A stretch of DNA of 38,335 nt from Gammaproteobacteria bacterium (GTDB taxonomy: Bacteria; Pseudomonadota; Gammaproteobacteria; UWMA-0217), in NCBI GenBank assembly GCA_026981985.1, contig JALSHZ010000142.1, forward strand, positions 1-38,335, written 5' to 3'. The position numbers and the translations under genes are program-made. Under the pieces are notes generated by a model. That model made no database searches and had not been told where the DNA came from. It saw only the letters and a program-made list of their open reading frames with translations. Position 1 is the stretch's first letter; each line of letters starts with the position of its first letter. Below are positions 28,420 through 36,319 of the stretch, in pieces.

Positions 28420-28425
28420 ATTATA
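28420..28425 (-). promoter_or_regulatory. candidate -10 of the yrbG-kdsD-lpt block
   Basis: The minus strand reads TATAAT about 40 bases before the yrbG ATG. No good -35 is apparent, so it may be weak or activator-dependent. Confidence 0.35.
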
Positions 28426-28605
28426 CTGACTTTGCTGTTGCGGCGAGATGTTTTCCGTGAAGGCAGCATGGAGCGTGCAGAGTGAATGCGCTACGGTCAG
28501 CTCCGGGAACCCGCTTTTGGTGTTGCCAGATCTGTGCAATACGCCCCACAAACATTACGAAAGGTTACTGGTTGCCCCTTGCCAACTATGGCACCCTATG
28601 CCGCC

Positions 28606-29412
28606 ATGGACGAAACGCATATCAGCATCGAGCAAGTCAGCTTTTCGCGTGGCGACCGGTTGATTTTCGATGGCATCTCAATGGAGATCCCACGCGGCAG
28701 GATTACCGCGATCATGGGGCCGAGCGGCACCGGCAAGACGACCTTGCTGCGGTTGATCGGTGGCCAGTTGGTGCCGGATTCAGGGCGTGTGCTGGTCAAT
28801 GGGCTGGAAGTCGCCTCGCTCTCCCGCCGGCGGCTCTACGAGCTGCGCAAGCGCATGGGCATGCTGTTCCAGAGTGGGGCACTGCTGACGGACTTGTCAG
28901 TGTTCGAGAATGTCGCCTTCCCGCTGCGCGAACACAGCCGGATGCCGGAAGACATGATTCGCGACATGGTGCTGATGAAACTTCAGGCAGTCGGCTTGCG
29001 TGGCGCGACCGAGCTGATGCCGGCAGAACTGTCGGGCGGCATGGCGCGCCGGGTTGCGCTGGCGCGCTCGATTGTGCTCGACCCGGAAATGATCATGTAC
29101 GATGAGCCGTTTACCGGGCTCGATCCCATCACCATGGGCACCATCGTTACCCTCATCAAGCGTCTCAACCGCGCACTGGGCATTACCAGTCTGCTGGTAT
29201 CGCACGACGTTGAGGAAACGTTGTCGATTGCCGATCATGTCATTCTGATCTCTGCCGGCAAGGTGGTCGAAGCAGGCTTACCTGCCGAACTCGCCGCATC
29301 GGCCTCGCCCTGGGTACAGCAGTTCATCCAGGGCTTGCCTGATGGTCCGGTTCCCTTCCACTATCCTGCGCCGGATCCGCTCGAACAGTTTCTCGGAGGT
29401 GATCATGCTTGA
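28606..29412 (+). CDS. mlaF: Mla phospholipid transport ATPase
   Basis: A 268-residue ABC ATPase of the MlaFEDB complex, which drives phospholipid transfer between the outer and inner membranes. Walker A is [16 protein letters not shown], signature [14 protein letters not shown], Walker [18 protein letters not shown], switch SHDVEETL. The C-terminal tail [13 protein letters not shown] is typical of MlaF and contacts MlaB. The ATG at 28606 ([16 protein letters not shown]) aligns with the family start. In-frame ATGs further upstream (28588, 28486) lack ribosome-binding sites and family similarity. Confidence 0.95.
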   Translation: MDETHISIEQVSFSRGDRLIFDGISMEIPRGRITAIMGPSGTGKTTLLRLIGGQLVPDSGRVLVNGLEVASLSRRRLYELRKRMGMLFQSGALLTDLSVFENVAFPLREHSRMPEDMIRDMVLMKLQAVGLRGATELMPAELSGGMARRVALARSIVLDPEMIMYDEPFTGLDPITMGTIVTLIKRLNRALGITSLLVSHDVEETLSIADHVILISAGKVVEAGLPAELAASASPWVQQFIQGLPDGPVPFHYPAPDPLEQFLGGDHA

Positions 29413-30181
29413 TCTGTTCGCGGGACTGGGGGCGGCAACGCTATCGGCATTGCAGCGTACCGGGCGTGGCTTCATTTTTCTGCTGCGCACATTGGCGGGC
29501 GTACCGCTGTTGCTGGCGCGCCCCGGGTTGTTGGTCAAGGAGCTCTTCAGTACCGGTGTACAGTCCTTGCTGATCATTCTTGTTTCCGGGCTGTTTGTTG
29601 GCATGGTGCTGGGGTTGCAGGGCTATGTCACCCTGTCGAAATTCGGTGCCGAGGAGTCGCTTGGCGTGATGGTCGCGCTGTCGCTGGTACGCGAGCTGGG
29701 ACCGGTGGTGACTGCGTTGCTGTTTGCCGGGCGTGCTGGCTCGGCGCTGACGGCCGAGATCGGCTTGATGAAGAGCACCGAGCAACTGTCGGGCATGGAA
29801 ATGATGGCGGTGGATCCGATTCATCGCGTGATCGCGCCACGTCTGACGGCTGGTTTTATCGCCATGCCGATACTGGCGGCGTTGTTCAGCGCGGTTGGAA
29901 TACTGGGTGGCTATCTCGTCGGCGTCGGGTTGCTCGGCGTCGATGCGGGATCGTTCATGTCGCAGATGCAGGCCGGGGTGGATTGGCGCATCGATGTGTT
30001 GAATGGTGTTATCAAAAGCATCGCATTTGGCTTCGTCGTCACCTGGATTGCCGTGTTCGAAGGTTACGATGCCGTGCCCACTTCGGAAGGTGTCAGCCAG
30101 GCCACGACGCGCACGGTGGTGCATTCTGCGCTGGCGGTGCTGGCGCTTGATTTCGTGCTGACCGGACTGATGTTTACCTGA
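29405..30181 (+). CDS. mlaE: Mla phospholipid transport permease
   Basis: A 258-residue inner-membrane permease. It has an N-terminal interfacial helix and about five membrane segments. Characteristic stretches are [56 protein letters not shown] and [21 protein letters not shown]. The ATG at 29405 has a perfect GGAGGT site and overlaps the mlaF stop by eight bases, so the longer upstream frame is rejected. A mini-element lies between it and mlaD. Confidence 0.95.
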   Translation: MLDLFAGLGAATLSALQRTGRGFIFLLRTLAGVPLLLARPGLLVKELFSTGVQSLLIILVSGLFVGMVLGLQGYVTLSKFGAEESLGVMVALSLVRELGPVVTALLFAGRAGSALTAEIGLMKSTEQLSGMEMMAVDPIHRVIAPRLTAGFIAMPILAALFSAVGILGGYLVGVGLLGVDAGSFMSQMQAGVDWRIDVLNGVIKSIAFGFVVTWIAVFEGYDAVPTSEGVSQATTRTVVHSALAVLALDFVLTGLMFT

Positions 30182-30212
30182 TTGTCCGGCAGGCGGTATT
30201 GATAGTTTCAGC

Positions 30213-30250
30213 GTAACTACTCAGCATAGGTCCGTAAGCTGAGCAGTTGC
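30213..30250. mobile_element. 38-bp IS66-like mini-element with 8-bp target duplication
   Basis: The 116-base mlaE-mlaD gap contains a 38-base segment beginning GTAACTACTCAGC and ending GCTGAGCAGTTGC. The ends are inverted repeats pairing at nearly all of 13 positions. It is flanked by perfect direct repeats GTTTCAGC at 30205-30212 and 30251-30258. GTAA termini and 8-bp duplications are IS66-family traits. The element would fold as a ~13-bp hairpin with a 12-base loop inside the mla transcript. It is related to the element at 35979-36167. Confidence 0.75.
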
Positions 30251-30297
30251 GTTTCAGCAGTTGTTAATCTAACTGAATACATACTTTGGATGGTGAT

Positions 30298-30759
30298 ATG
30301 CGCACATCACGTACACAGGAAATTTGGGTGGGAATCTTTGTTGCATTGGGCATGCTGGCACTGTTCGTGCTGGCCTTGCGCGTCAGCAACTACAGCAGCT
30401 ACACCAATGGCAACCAGTATCATGTCTATGTCTATTTCGAGAACATAGGCGGGCTCAAGGTGCGTTCGCCGGTGACCTTGTCCGGTGTCACCGTCGGCCG
30501 CGTCACCAGTATCGACTACGATCCGGACAGCCTGCAAGCAAAAGTCGAACTGGGTATCGAGGAGAAATACAACTTTCTCTCGACCGACACGGCTGCGAGC
30601 ATCTATACCGCGGGTTTGCTGGGAGAACAGTACATCGCCCTGGAGCCTGGTGCCGAAGATGAGACGTTGGCAGAGGGGGACGAGATTATTCATTCCCAAT
30701 CGGCAATGGTGCTGGAAGAGTTGATCGGTCAGTTCCTCGTTAAAATGAGTTCAAAATAG
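30298..30759 (+). CDS. mlaD: MCE-domain protein MlaD
   Basis: A 153-residue protein anchored by an N-terminal helix (EIWVGIFVALGMLALFVLAL). It carries one MCE domain (~40-115: VYVYFENIGGLKVRSPVTLS and GVTVGRVTSI). Hexamers form the periplasmic lipid channel on MlaFE. The C-terminus is shorter than in E. coli MlaD (183). The ATG at 30298 has a purine-rich GGATGGTG upstream; a TTG four codons earlier is also open. About 36 bases separate it from mlaC. Confidence 0.93.
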   Translation: MRTSRTQEIWVGIFVALGMLALFVLALRVSNYSSYTNGNQYHVYVYFENIGGLKVRSPVTLSGVTVGRVTSIDYDPDSLQAKVELGIEEKYNFLSTDTAASIYTAGLLGEQYIALEPGAEDETLAEGDEIIHSQSAMVLEELIGQFLVKMSSK

Positions 30760-30794
30760 ACTCGCAGCAATATGGCGGGGCAGGAGTAACGACT

Positions 30795-31433
30795 ATGCAA
30801 ATGATCAGAAAACTCGTATTGATACTTGGACTCGGTTTTTTCCTCGCGGCGGCTGTTGGCCAGGCTGCTGATGTAGCGCCGGATAAGCTGCTGCAGGAAA
30901 AAGCACAATTGGTCATGGCCGAGCTGCGGCGTGACGGTGGCGCGATCCGCAATGACATCAACAAACTCTATGATTTGGTTGAGCGTGAGATCCTGCCAAT
31001 GGTGGATTTTACGTCGATGAGCAAGCTCATTCTTGGCAAGCACTGGAAGCAGGCAACGCCCGAGCAGCGCAAAGGTTTCATCAGAGCTTTTCGCAACCTG
31101 TTGGTCAACACCTATACCAAATCGCTGAAGCAGTATGCGAATCAGGAGATTCGTTTCTTCCCCAATCGCACCAAGATCAAGGGTAAGTATGCCACTGTCT
31201 ATTCGGAGTTCGTCCCCGGCAACGGTCAGCGCAATGTGCCGGTCATCTACAAGTTGCGCAAGGACAAGAACGGCAACTGGAAAGCCTACAATCTCGAAAT
31301 CGAGGGCTTGAGCGTGGTGAAGAACTTCCGCACCGATTTCAATGCCGAAATCAACGCCAAGGGGCTAGATGCCCTGATCGCCCGGCTGGAGAGCGAGCAG
31401 GAAGCACGTCGCCGCGAGGCTGCGGCATTGTGA
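30795..31433 (+). CDS. mlaC: periplasmic phospholipid-binding protein MlaC
   Basis: A 212-residue protein with a signal peptide (KLVLILGLGFFLAAAVGQA then AD). It has the MlaC/Ttg2D fold: IVDFTSMSKLILGKHW-like region (here MVDFTSMSKLILGKHW), ATPEQRKGFIRAFRNLLVNT and VIYKLRKDKNGNWKAYNLEI. It ferries lipids between MlaA at the outer membrane and MlaD. An AGGAG ribosome-binding site lies eight bases before the ATG. The stop overlaps the GTG of mlaB. Confidence 0.94.
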   Translation: MQMIRKLVLILGLGFFLAAAVGQAADVAPDKLLQEKAQLVMAELRRDGGAIRNDINKLYDLVEREILPMVDFTSMSKLILGKHWKQATPEQRKGFIRAFRNLLVNTYTKSLKQYANQEIRFFPNRTKIKGKYATVYSEFVPGNGQRNVPVIYKLRKDKNGNWKAYNLEIEGLSVVKNFRTDFNAEINAKGLDALIARLESEQEARRREAAAL

Positions 31434-31765
31434 CAGCGCCGCAGCTGGTCAAGGTTGACGACGGCCAGTATCGCCTCACTGGCGAGATTGTCTTTTCGGT
31501 CGTCGCCACACTGGCCGACCGGCCGCTTGATGACAATGGCGGTGCCTGTCATGTCGCGCTCGACACGCTGGAGCGTGCCGATAGCAGCGTATTGGCGCTG
31601 CTGCTACGCTGGCTGCGTCGCGAGCGTCGGCGGGGCATCACATTGACGTTTTCGGGTTTCTCCGACCAGTTGCTGTCGCTGATCGACCTCTATGATCTGG
31701 AGCCGATTCTGCTGGAGTTGCAGCAGGAAGGGGGGAATGCAGTGGAGATCAGAAAACCGCTATAG
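31430..31765 (+). CDS. mlaB: STAS-domain protein MlaB
   Basis: A 111-residue STAS-fold protein that binds and stabilises MlaF. It shows VDDGQYRLTGEIVFSVVATL, then HVALDTLERADSSVLALLLR with the conserved Ser, and GITLTFSGFSDQLLSLIDLY. It starts with GTG overlapping the mlaC stop (GTGA). It ends the mlaFEDCB operon; ibaG and murA, which follow in E. coli, are absent. Confidence 0.88.
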   Translation: MTAPQLVKVDDGQYRLTGEIVFSVVATLADRPLDDNGGACHVALDTLERADSSVLALLLRWLRRERRRGITLTFSGFSDQLLSLIDLYDLEPILLELQQEGGNAVEIRKPL

Positions 31766-31890
31766 CCTGTTCGAAGATGAGCCACTGATCGAGGTGGACT
31801 GATGAGGATGTTGCAAAGCTTGCGGTACACGAATTTGGTGGTACGCCGGTACGCAGATCGATGAGCATGCCCCCACCATTATCGCGTATC

Positions 31891-31914
31891 GGTGAGCGCC
31901 TGATGGCGCTCACC
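31891..31914. terminator. perfect hairpin between mlaB and htpG
   Basis: GGTGAGCGCC-TGAT-GGCGCTCACC is a 10-bp perfect stem with a 4-base loop in the convergent gap of mlaB and htpG, 19 bases after the htpG stop. There is no T-run on either side. It probably serves as a shared transcript end or 3'-stabilising structure. Confidence 0.5.
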
Positions 31915-31933
31915 CTCAGGGTGACTCGCTGCC

Positions 31934-33838
31934 TTACTTCGACAGCGTCAACATCATGTCGTTCATCTTGTGGACGAAGCCTGCCGGGTCTTCCAGCTGC
32001 CCGCCTTCTGCGAGAATCGCCTGGTCGAGCAGCAGCTCGGCCCAGCCGTTGAAACGCTCGTCGTCCTTCTCGTCTTCCATGCGCTTGATGATCGGGTGGC
32101 CGGGATTGATTTCCAGCACGGGCTTGCTGGTGGGGACTTCCTGACCCGCCTGTTTCATCAATTGTTGCATGTACAACGCCATGTCGTAGTCGTTGAGCAC
32201 GATGCAAGATGGCGAGTTGGTCAGACGCTCCGACAGGCGTACGTCTTCCACGTTCTCGCCCAGCGCCTTCTTCAGCTTCTTGATGATTTTCTTGGCGGCT
32301 TTCTGTTCTTCCTTGGCCTTTTTCTTGTCTTCCTCAGTTTCCTCGCCCTTGATTTTACTCAGGTCGAGTTCACCCTTGGCGACAGACTGGAAGCTCTTGC
32401 CGTCGAATTCACTGATGAAGCCCATCATCCACTCGTCGACGCGATCGAACATCAGCAGCACTTCAATGCCTTTCTTCTTGAACACTTCGAGGTGCGGGCT
32501 GTTCTTGGCCGCGTTATAGCTGTCGGCGGTGATGTAGTAGATCTTCTCCTGACCTTCCTTCATCCGACCGATGTAGTCTTCCAGCGAGACATTTTGTGCG
32601 TCGTTGTCATTGTGCGTGGAGGCGAAGCGCAGCAGCTTCAACACCCGCTCGCGGTTGTTGGTGTCCTCGACCGGGCCTTCCTTCATGACCTTGCCGAACT
32701 CTTTCCAGAAGTCGGCATATTTCGCCGGGTCGTTCTTTACCATCGATTCGAGCAGGCCGAGAATCTTCTTCACCGATCCGCTCTTCATGTTCTCGACCAC
32801 GCGATTGCTCTGCAAGATCTCACGCGAGACGTTCAGTGGCAGATCATTGGAATCGAGCACACCGCGGACGAAGCGCAGATAGCGCGGCATCAGGTTCTCG
32901 TTGTCTTCCATGATGAAGACGCGCTGCACATACAGCTTGATGCCGTGGGCCTGTTTCGGCTCGAACAGATCGAACGGCGCTTTCGACGGGATGTACAGCA
33001 GCGAGGTGTATTCGTACTTGCCTTCGACGCGGTTGTGCGTCCAGGCCAGCGGGTCTTCGAAATCGTGGGCGACGTGCTTGTAGAATTCCTTGTACTCTTC
33101 GTCGCTGATCTCGTTCTTCGGCAGCGTCCACAGGGCATTGGCCTTGTTGACCGTCTCCCACTCTTCCTTGTCGTCCTTTCCTTCCTCGCCTTCCTTGCGC
33201 ATCTTGATCGGCAGCGGTACGTGGTCGGAATATTTGCGGATGATCTGGCGCAGACGCCAGCCGTCGAGGAATTCATCCTCGCCTTCGCGCAGATGCAGAA
33301 TCACCTCGGTGCCGCGGCTTTCCTTGTTGATCGACTCCAGCGTGTAGCCGGACTCTCCGGTGGATTCCCAGGACACGGCGGCATCAGCGGGTTCACCGGC
33401 CTTGCGGGTACGCAACGTCACCCTGTCGGCGACGATAAAGCTGGAATAGAAGCCGACGCCGAACTGACCGATCAGGTGAGAATCCTTGGCCTGGTCGCCG
33501 GTCAGGCTCTTGAGGAACTCGGCGGTACCCGACTTGGCGATGGTGCCGATGTTCTCGACCACTTCGTCGCGGGTCATGCCGATACCGTTGTCGCGGATGG
33601 TGATGGTGCGGGCATCCTTGTCGAACTCGACTTCGATACGCAGCTCGGGGTCGTCGGCCATCAGGCTGTCGTTGCCCAGTGCGGCAAAGCGTAGTTTGTC
33701 ACAGGCGTCCGAGGCATTGGAGACCAGTTCGCGCATGAAGATCTCCTTGTTGGAATACAAGGAGTGGATCATCAGGTGCAGTAGTTGATCGACCTCGGTC
33801 TCGAATTGCATGGTTTCCTTCGTGGTGGCGTCGCTCAT
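31934..33838 (-). CDS. htpG: chaperone HtpG (bacterial Hsp90)
   Basis: A 634-residue ATP-dependent cytosolic chaperone, a full-length Hsp90. The N-terminal GHKL ATPase has [20 protein letters not shown] with its [22 protein letters not shown], the [10 protein letters not shown] lid and [17 protein letters not shown]. The middle domain has [19 protein letters not shown]-type sequence (here [19 protein letters not shown], with the catalytic-loop Arg). The C-terminal dimerisation domain follows a charged [20 protein letters not shown] stretch. It is preceded by a sigma-32 promoter and a GGAGA ribosome-binding site. A 574-codon antisense frame is a shadow. Confidence 0.97.
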   Translation of the reverse strand: MSDATTKETMQFETEVDQLLHLMIHSLYSNKEIFMRELVSNASDACDKLRFAALGNDSLMADDPELRIEVEFDKDARTITIRDNGIGMTRDEVVENIGTIAKSGTAEFLKSLTGDQAKDSHLIGQFGVGFYSSFIVADRVTLRTRKAGEPADAAVSWESTGESGYTLESINKESRGTEVILHLREGEDEFLDGWRLRQIIRKYSDHVPLPIKMRKEGEEGKDDKEEWETVNKANALWTLPKNEISDEEYKEFYKHVAHDFEDPLAWTHNRVEGKYEYTSLLYIPSKAPFDLFEPKQAHGIKLYVQRVFIMEDNENLMPRYLRFVRGVLDSNDLPLNVSREILQSNRVVENMKSGSVKKILGLLESMVKNDPAKYADFWKEFGKVMKEGPVEDTNNRERVLKLLRFASTHNDNDAQNVSLEDYIGRMKEGQEKIYYITADSYNAAKNSPHLEVFKKKGIEVLLMFDRVDEWMMGFISEFDGKSFQSVAKGELDLSKIKGEETEEDKKKAKEEQKAAKKIIKKLKKALGENVEDVRLSERLTNSPSCIVLNDYDMALYMQQLMKQAGQEVPTSKPVLEINPGHPIIKRMEDEKDDERFNGWAELLLDQAILAEGGQLEDPAGFVHKMNDMMLTLSK

Positions 33839-33878
33839 TGCCAGTTGTCTCCAGTACTGTTGAACGGAATGGAGCGCA

Positions 33879-33907
33879 CAATGGGGACGCCGCAGCGGAA
33901 TTCAACC
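33879..33907 (-). promoter_or_regulatory. sigma-32 heat-shock promoter of htpG
   Basis: On the minus strand GGTTGAA (33907-33901), a 14-base spacer and CCCCATTG (33886-33879) match the sigma-32 pattern cTTGAAa / CCCCATnT, the -10 at 7 of 8 positions. The inferred start lies ~35 bases before the htpG ATG. Confidence 0.75.
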
Positions 33908-33988
33908 CCAATTCCGGGTAGGCGGAGTCAAGTTGATCGTTCAAATGACGATAGCATCAAAAAAACCTCATCATTGGAGAACCACAAG

Positions 33989-34318
33989 ATGTCCGTCGTC
34001 GCCGAATCCCTCGATCACAACCGCCTGCTCATGGAACTGAACCGTGCCGTCCGAAACGCCAACCGTGAAATCATCAACCCCCTGATCCCCGAACTCACTA
34101 TCGACGAGCTGACGCCGGTCATGGCGATGGTGGCACGGGCCCGTGGTGATTACCTCAAGGCCTTGTTCACTATCACCGAAAGTGCCGGCGAAGGGCTGCC
34201 CAGCAGCGAAGACACGCAACGGTTGCGAAAAAAGCGCGAGAGCTACGAAGAGCTGCTGGCGGCCGCCAAGTCGCTGGAAGTGGCCATCGAGAGGGGTTAT
34301 CTGGACGTCAGCGGCTAG
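33989..34318 (+). CDS. hypothetical protein, helical (unrecognised)
   Basis: A 109-residue soluble, mostly helical protein: SLDHNRLLMELNRAVRNANR, then IPELTIDELTPVMAMVARAR, then RLRKKRESYEELLAAAKSLE. No signal peptide or known motif is visible and I assign no function. The ATG at 33989 follows a GGAGA site. An upstream in-frame start at 33785 would run antisense through the htpG promoter and start, and is rejected. It diverges from htpG and overlaps the channel gene tail to tail by 11 bases. Confidence 0.7.
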   Translation: MSVVAESLDHNRLLMELNRAVRNANREIINPLIPELTIDELTPVMAMVARARGDYLKALFTITESAGEGLPSSEDTQRLRKKRESYEELLAAAKSLEVAIERGYLDVSG

Positions 34319-35165
34319 GCCTGCTGTCATCATTGGGTGCTTGCCTGGAGAGATGTTCCAGCATTGCCTCGATGCGCGCCAGCCGTTGCTCCATCGACTC
34401 GGTGTGCTCGCGAATCCAGTGCACCTCGCCGGCTTCGCTGCTGTCGTTTTCCTGGTCGAGTTTTTCATGCTCCTTCTGCATCACATCCAGCACCACGCCG
34501 ATCATCATGTTGAGGAAAACGAAGGCCGCCAGAAAGATGAAGGTGACATAGTAGATCCAGCTCAGTGGATAGACTTCCATCGTTTCGTACATCACGTCGG
34601 TCCAGTCTTCGAAGGTGGCGACGCGGAACAGCGTCAATAGCGAAATGGTGATGTCACCCCACAGCACCGGGTTGATCTGCTCGAAGAAGAAGCTGCCAAA
34701 TGCGGCATAGACGTAGAAAATAATGAACATCAGCAGCGCCACGTAACCAATGCGGGGGACGGCCTTGATCAGCGCGTCCATCAGCATCCGCAGCTCAGGT
34801 ATGATGGAGACCAGGCGCAGCACCCGGAAGATACGCAGCAGTCGTGCCAGCAACACCATGTCACCGCCGTCGATCGGTATCAGACTGGCGGTGACGATCA
34901 GAAAATCAAAGATATTCCAGCCATTTTTGAAGAAATTACGTAGCTTTTCTTCGGCAGCCATGCGAATCAGAATCTCGATCAGAAAGAACAGGGTGACTGC
35001 GAAGTCAAAGAACTTCAGTAGCTTCAGGTAGCGTTCGTCGATCTCATACGTCGTGGCGCCGATCAGCAATGCCGACAGAATGATGATCGCAATCACCACC
35101 ATCTCGAAGATCTTGTTACTGCGCAGTGCCAGGAAGCGTGCACGCCATGTCGTGGCCGAGGTCAT
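34308..35165 (-). CDS. bacterial voltage-gated cation channel (NaChBac/NavAb family)
   Basis: A 285-residue six-helix channel subunit that would form tetramers. S1-S3 span ~20-95. The S4 voltage sensor carries Arg108, 111, 114 and 117 (ARLLRIFRVLRL). S5 is ~138-160. The pore has TLFRVATFEDWTDVM, with filter residues T184-D190, then MEVYPLSW and S6 (~203-228). A C-terminal coiled coil (~252-274, ESMEQRLARIEAMLEHL) matches the BacNav tetramer bundle. The filter TFEDWTD is more acidic than the sodium-selective TLESWSM type, and its acidic positions resemble the engineered calcium-selective CavAb filter TLDDWSD. A GGAG ribosome-binding site precedes the ATG. Confidence 0.9.
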   Translation of the reverse strand: MTSATTWRARFLALRSNKIFEMVVIAIIILSALLIGATTYEIDERYLKLLKFFDFAVTLFFLIEILIRMAAEEKLRNFFKNGWNIFDFLIVTASLIPIDGGDMVLLARLLRIFRVLRLVSIIPELRMLMDALIKAVPRIGYVALLMFIIFYVYAAFGSFFFEQINPVLWGDITISLLTLFRVATFEDWTDVMYETMEVYPLSWIYYVTFIFLAAFVFLNMMIGVVLDVMQKEHEKLDQENDSSEAGEVHWIREHTESMEQRLARIEAMLEHLSRQAPNDDSRPSR

Positions 35166-35331
35166 GGGTAGAACTCCAGGTTGAATAAGACAAAACGGGG
35201 CGTGATTCTATAGCGCTCCTCTTGAAATTGCTCCTGTTGTCATTTGCGGGTCATGAGCTGCTCCGCCCCGGGGAACGCTGACACTTGAGCGGCCTCGCTA
35301 CGAGAACCACTGAGAAATCCCGTCTGGTCAT

Positions 35332-35340
35332 TGCTACAAT
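35332..35340 (+). promoter_or_regulatory. extended -10 promoter of the first Uma2 gene
   Basis: TGCTACAAT fits the extended -10 form TGnTATAAT with one mismatch and lies ~33 bases before the ATG. The same element precedes the second copy (36279-36287), and the duplicated block begins just before it. Confidence 0.4.
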
Positions 35341-35372
35341 GAGAACTTGACGTATCCATCCCGGAGATAGCC

Positions 35373-35972
35373 ATGCCTGCCACTGCTGCAGAAAGAGATG
35401 CAGAACCTCACAGCTACGGTGAATACCTCAGCTGGCCCGAGGATCTGCGCTATGAGCTGATCGATGGGACCGCCTACTTGATGTCGCCGGCGCCTTCACT
35501 CGATCATCAGGAGATCGCGGGTGAAATTTACTTTCAGCTACGCCAATCCCTCAAGGGTTCGAATTGCCACCCCTATATCGCCCCGCTCGATGTGCGTCTG
35601 CCAAAGGCCGATGAGGCTGATGAGGATATCGATACGGTATTGCAACCCGACGTTTTGGTGGTCTGCGATGAGACGATGCTGGATTCGAAAGGGGTACGAG
35701 GTGCGCCCGATTTTGTGGTCGAGGTGGTTTCGCCGGGTACTGCGTTTCATGACCACCAGCGCAAGCGGGCTATATATGAGCGTGCAGGAGTAAAGGAATA
35801 CTGGCTCGTCGATCCGGTCGAGCGTTTTATTACGATTTATCGGCTCGGCGAGGCGGGCTATGGCAAACCCGATATTCAGCCGTTGGAGGCGGCGACCGCC
35901 GTCGCTGTGCTGCCCAAGGTTGTGATCGAGTGGGATCACTTGCTCCAACGTCTCCGCCCAGTCGCGGAATGA
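35373..35972 (+). CDS. Uma2-family (DUF820) putative restriction endonuclease-fold protein, copy 1
   Basis: A 199-residue protein of the PD-(D/E)XK superfamily. Opening segments are SYGEYLSWPEDLRYELIDG and YLMSPAPSLDHQEIAGEIYF. Putative catalytic residues are Asp93 (QPDVLVVCD), Glu117 (FVVEVVSPGT) and Lys131 (HQRKRAIYERAGVKEYW). The family is abundant in cyanobacteria and some Gammaproteobacteria; its biological role is uncertain. A CGGAGATAGCC ribosome-binding region precedes the ATG. It shares near-identical ends with copy 2 but a diverged middle. A MITE has inserted exactly at its stop codon. Confidence 0.85.
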   Translation: MPATAAERDAEPHSYGEYLSWPEDLRYELIDGTAYLMSPAPSLDHQEIAGEIYFQLRQSLKGSNCHPYIAPLDVRLPKADEADEDIDTVLQPDVLVVCDETMLDSKGVRGAPDFVVEVVSPGTAFHDHQRKRAIYERAGVKEYWLVDPVERFITIYRLGEAGYGKPDIQPLEAATAVAVLPKVVIEWDHLLQRLRPVAE

Positions 35973-35978
35973 CGCATA

Positions 35979-36167
35979 GTAACTATTCAGCACAGTCCCG
36001 TAACTGCTCAGATTGCCCCCGTTTTGCGTCAAATCAAGGCGGAAGCGCGCACGACTCCAAGGATGGAGGAGGTAGGGCGACGCAGGATGCTAAAGCCGAG
36101 TTTACAAGTGTAAATGAGCACTTCCAACGCAGAGTTGGCGCACACAGGGGGTAAGCTGAGCAGTTAC
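35979..36167. mobile_element. 189-bp IS66-like MITE with 8-bp target duplication
   Basis: This element begins GTAACTATTCAGC and ends GCTGAGCAGTTAC, inverted ends matching at 11 of 13 positions. It is flanked by perfect direct repeats GACGCATA at 35971-35978 and 36168-36175. A second inward copy of the end (GTAACTGCTCAG at 36000) matches the right end over ~22 bases, including a run of C opposite a run of G. No open reading frame of note is inside. GTAA ends with 8-bp duplications indicate IS66-type transposition by an enzyme supplied elsewhere. The duplication starts within the TGA of Uma2 copy 1. Confidence 0.75.
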
Positions 36168-36278
36168 GACGCATATTGCTCGTCAGTCAATAGTAGGGTG
36201 GGCGCTGCCCTGGGTGCCTACCGACAAGGCCAGTGAGAGTGCGCACGAAATACGCCCTGTCCCCGCCAGCAGTGTCAT

Positions 36279-36287
36279 TGCTACAAT
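36279..36287 (+). promoter_or_regulatory. extended -10 promoter of the second Uma2 gene
   Basis: TGCTACAAT, identical to the element before copy 1, ~33 bases before the ATG. Part of the duplicated block. The stretch 36176-36270 before it holds no gene that I can see. Confidence 0.4.
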
Positions 36288-36319
36288 GAGGCATCGACGT
36301 ATCCATCCCGGAGATAGCC

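Larger units (their letters stand above)
35326..35972 (+). repeat. direct duplication, first copy (second at 36273-36919)
   Basis: From TCATTGCTACAATGAG upstream of each promoter to near the end of each Uma2 gene, the two blocks align with a constant offset of 947 bases. The 5' ~190 bases and a 3' ~175-base stretch (only two differences noticed, at ATTACG/ATCACG and CTCGG/CTTGG) are nearly identical. The intervening ~170 bases are clearly diverged. This indicates duplication with recombination or gene conversion. Confidence 0.8.

Noticed and set aside
31970-33694. 574-codon plus-strand frame
   Set aside because: Complete antisense shadow of htpG, whose motifs cover the whole interval.
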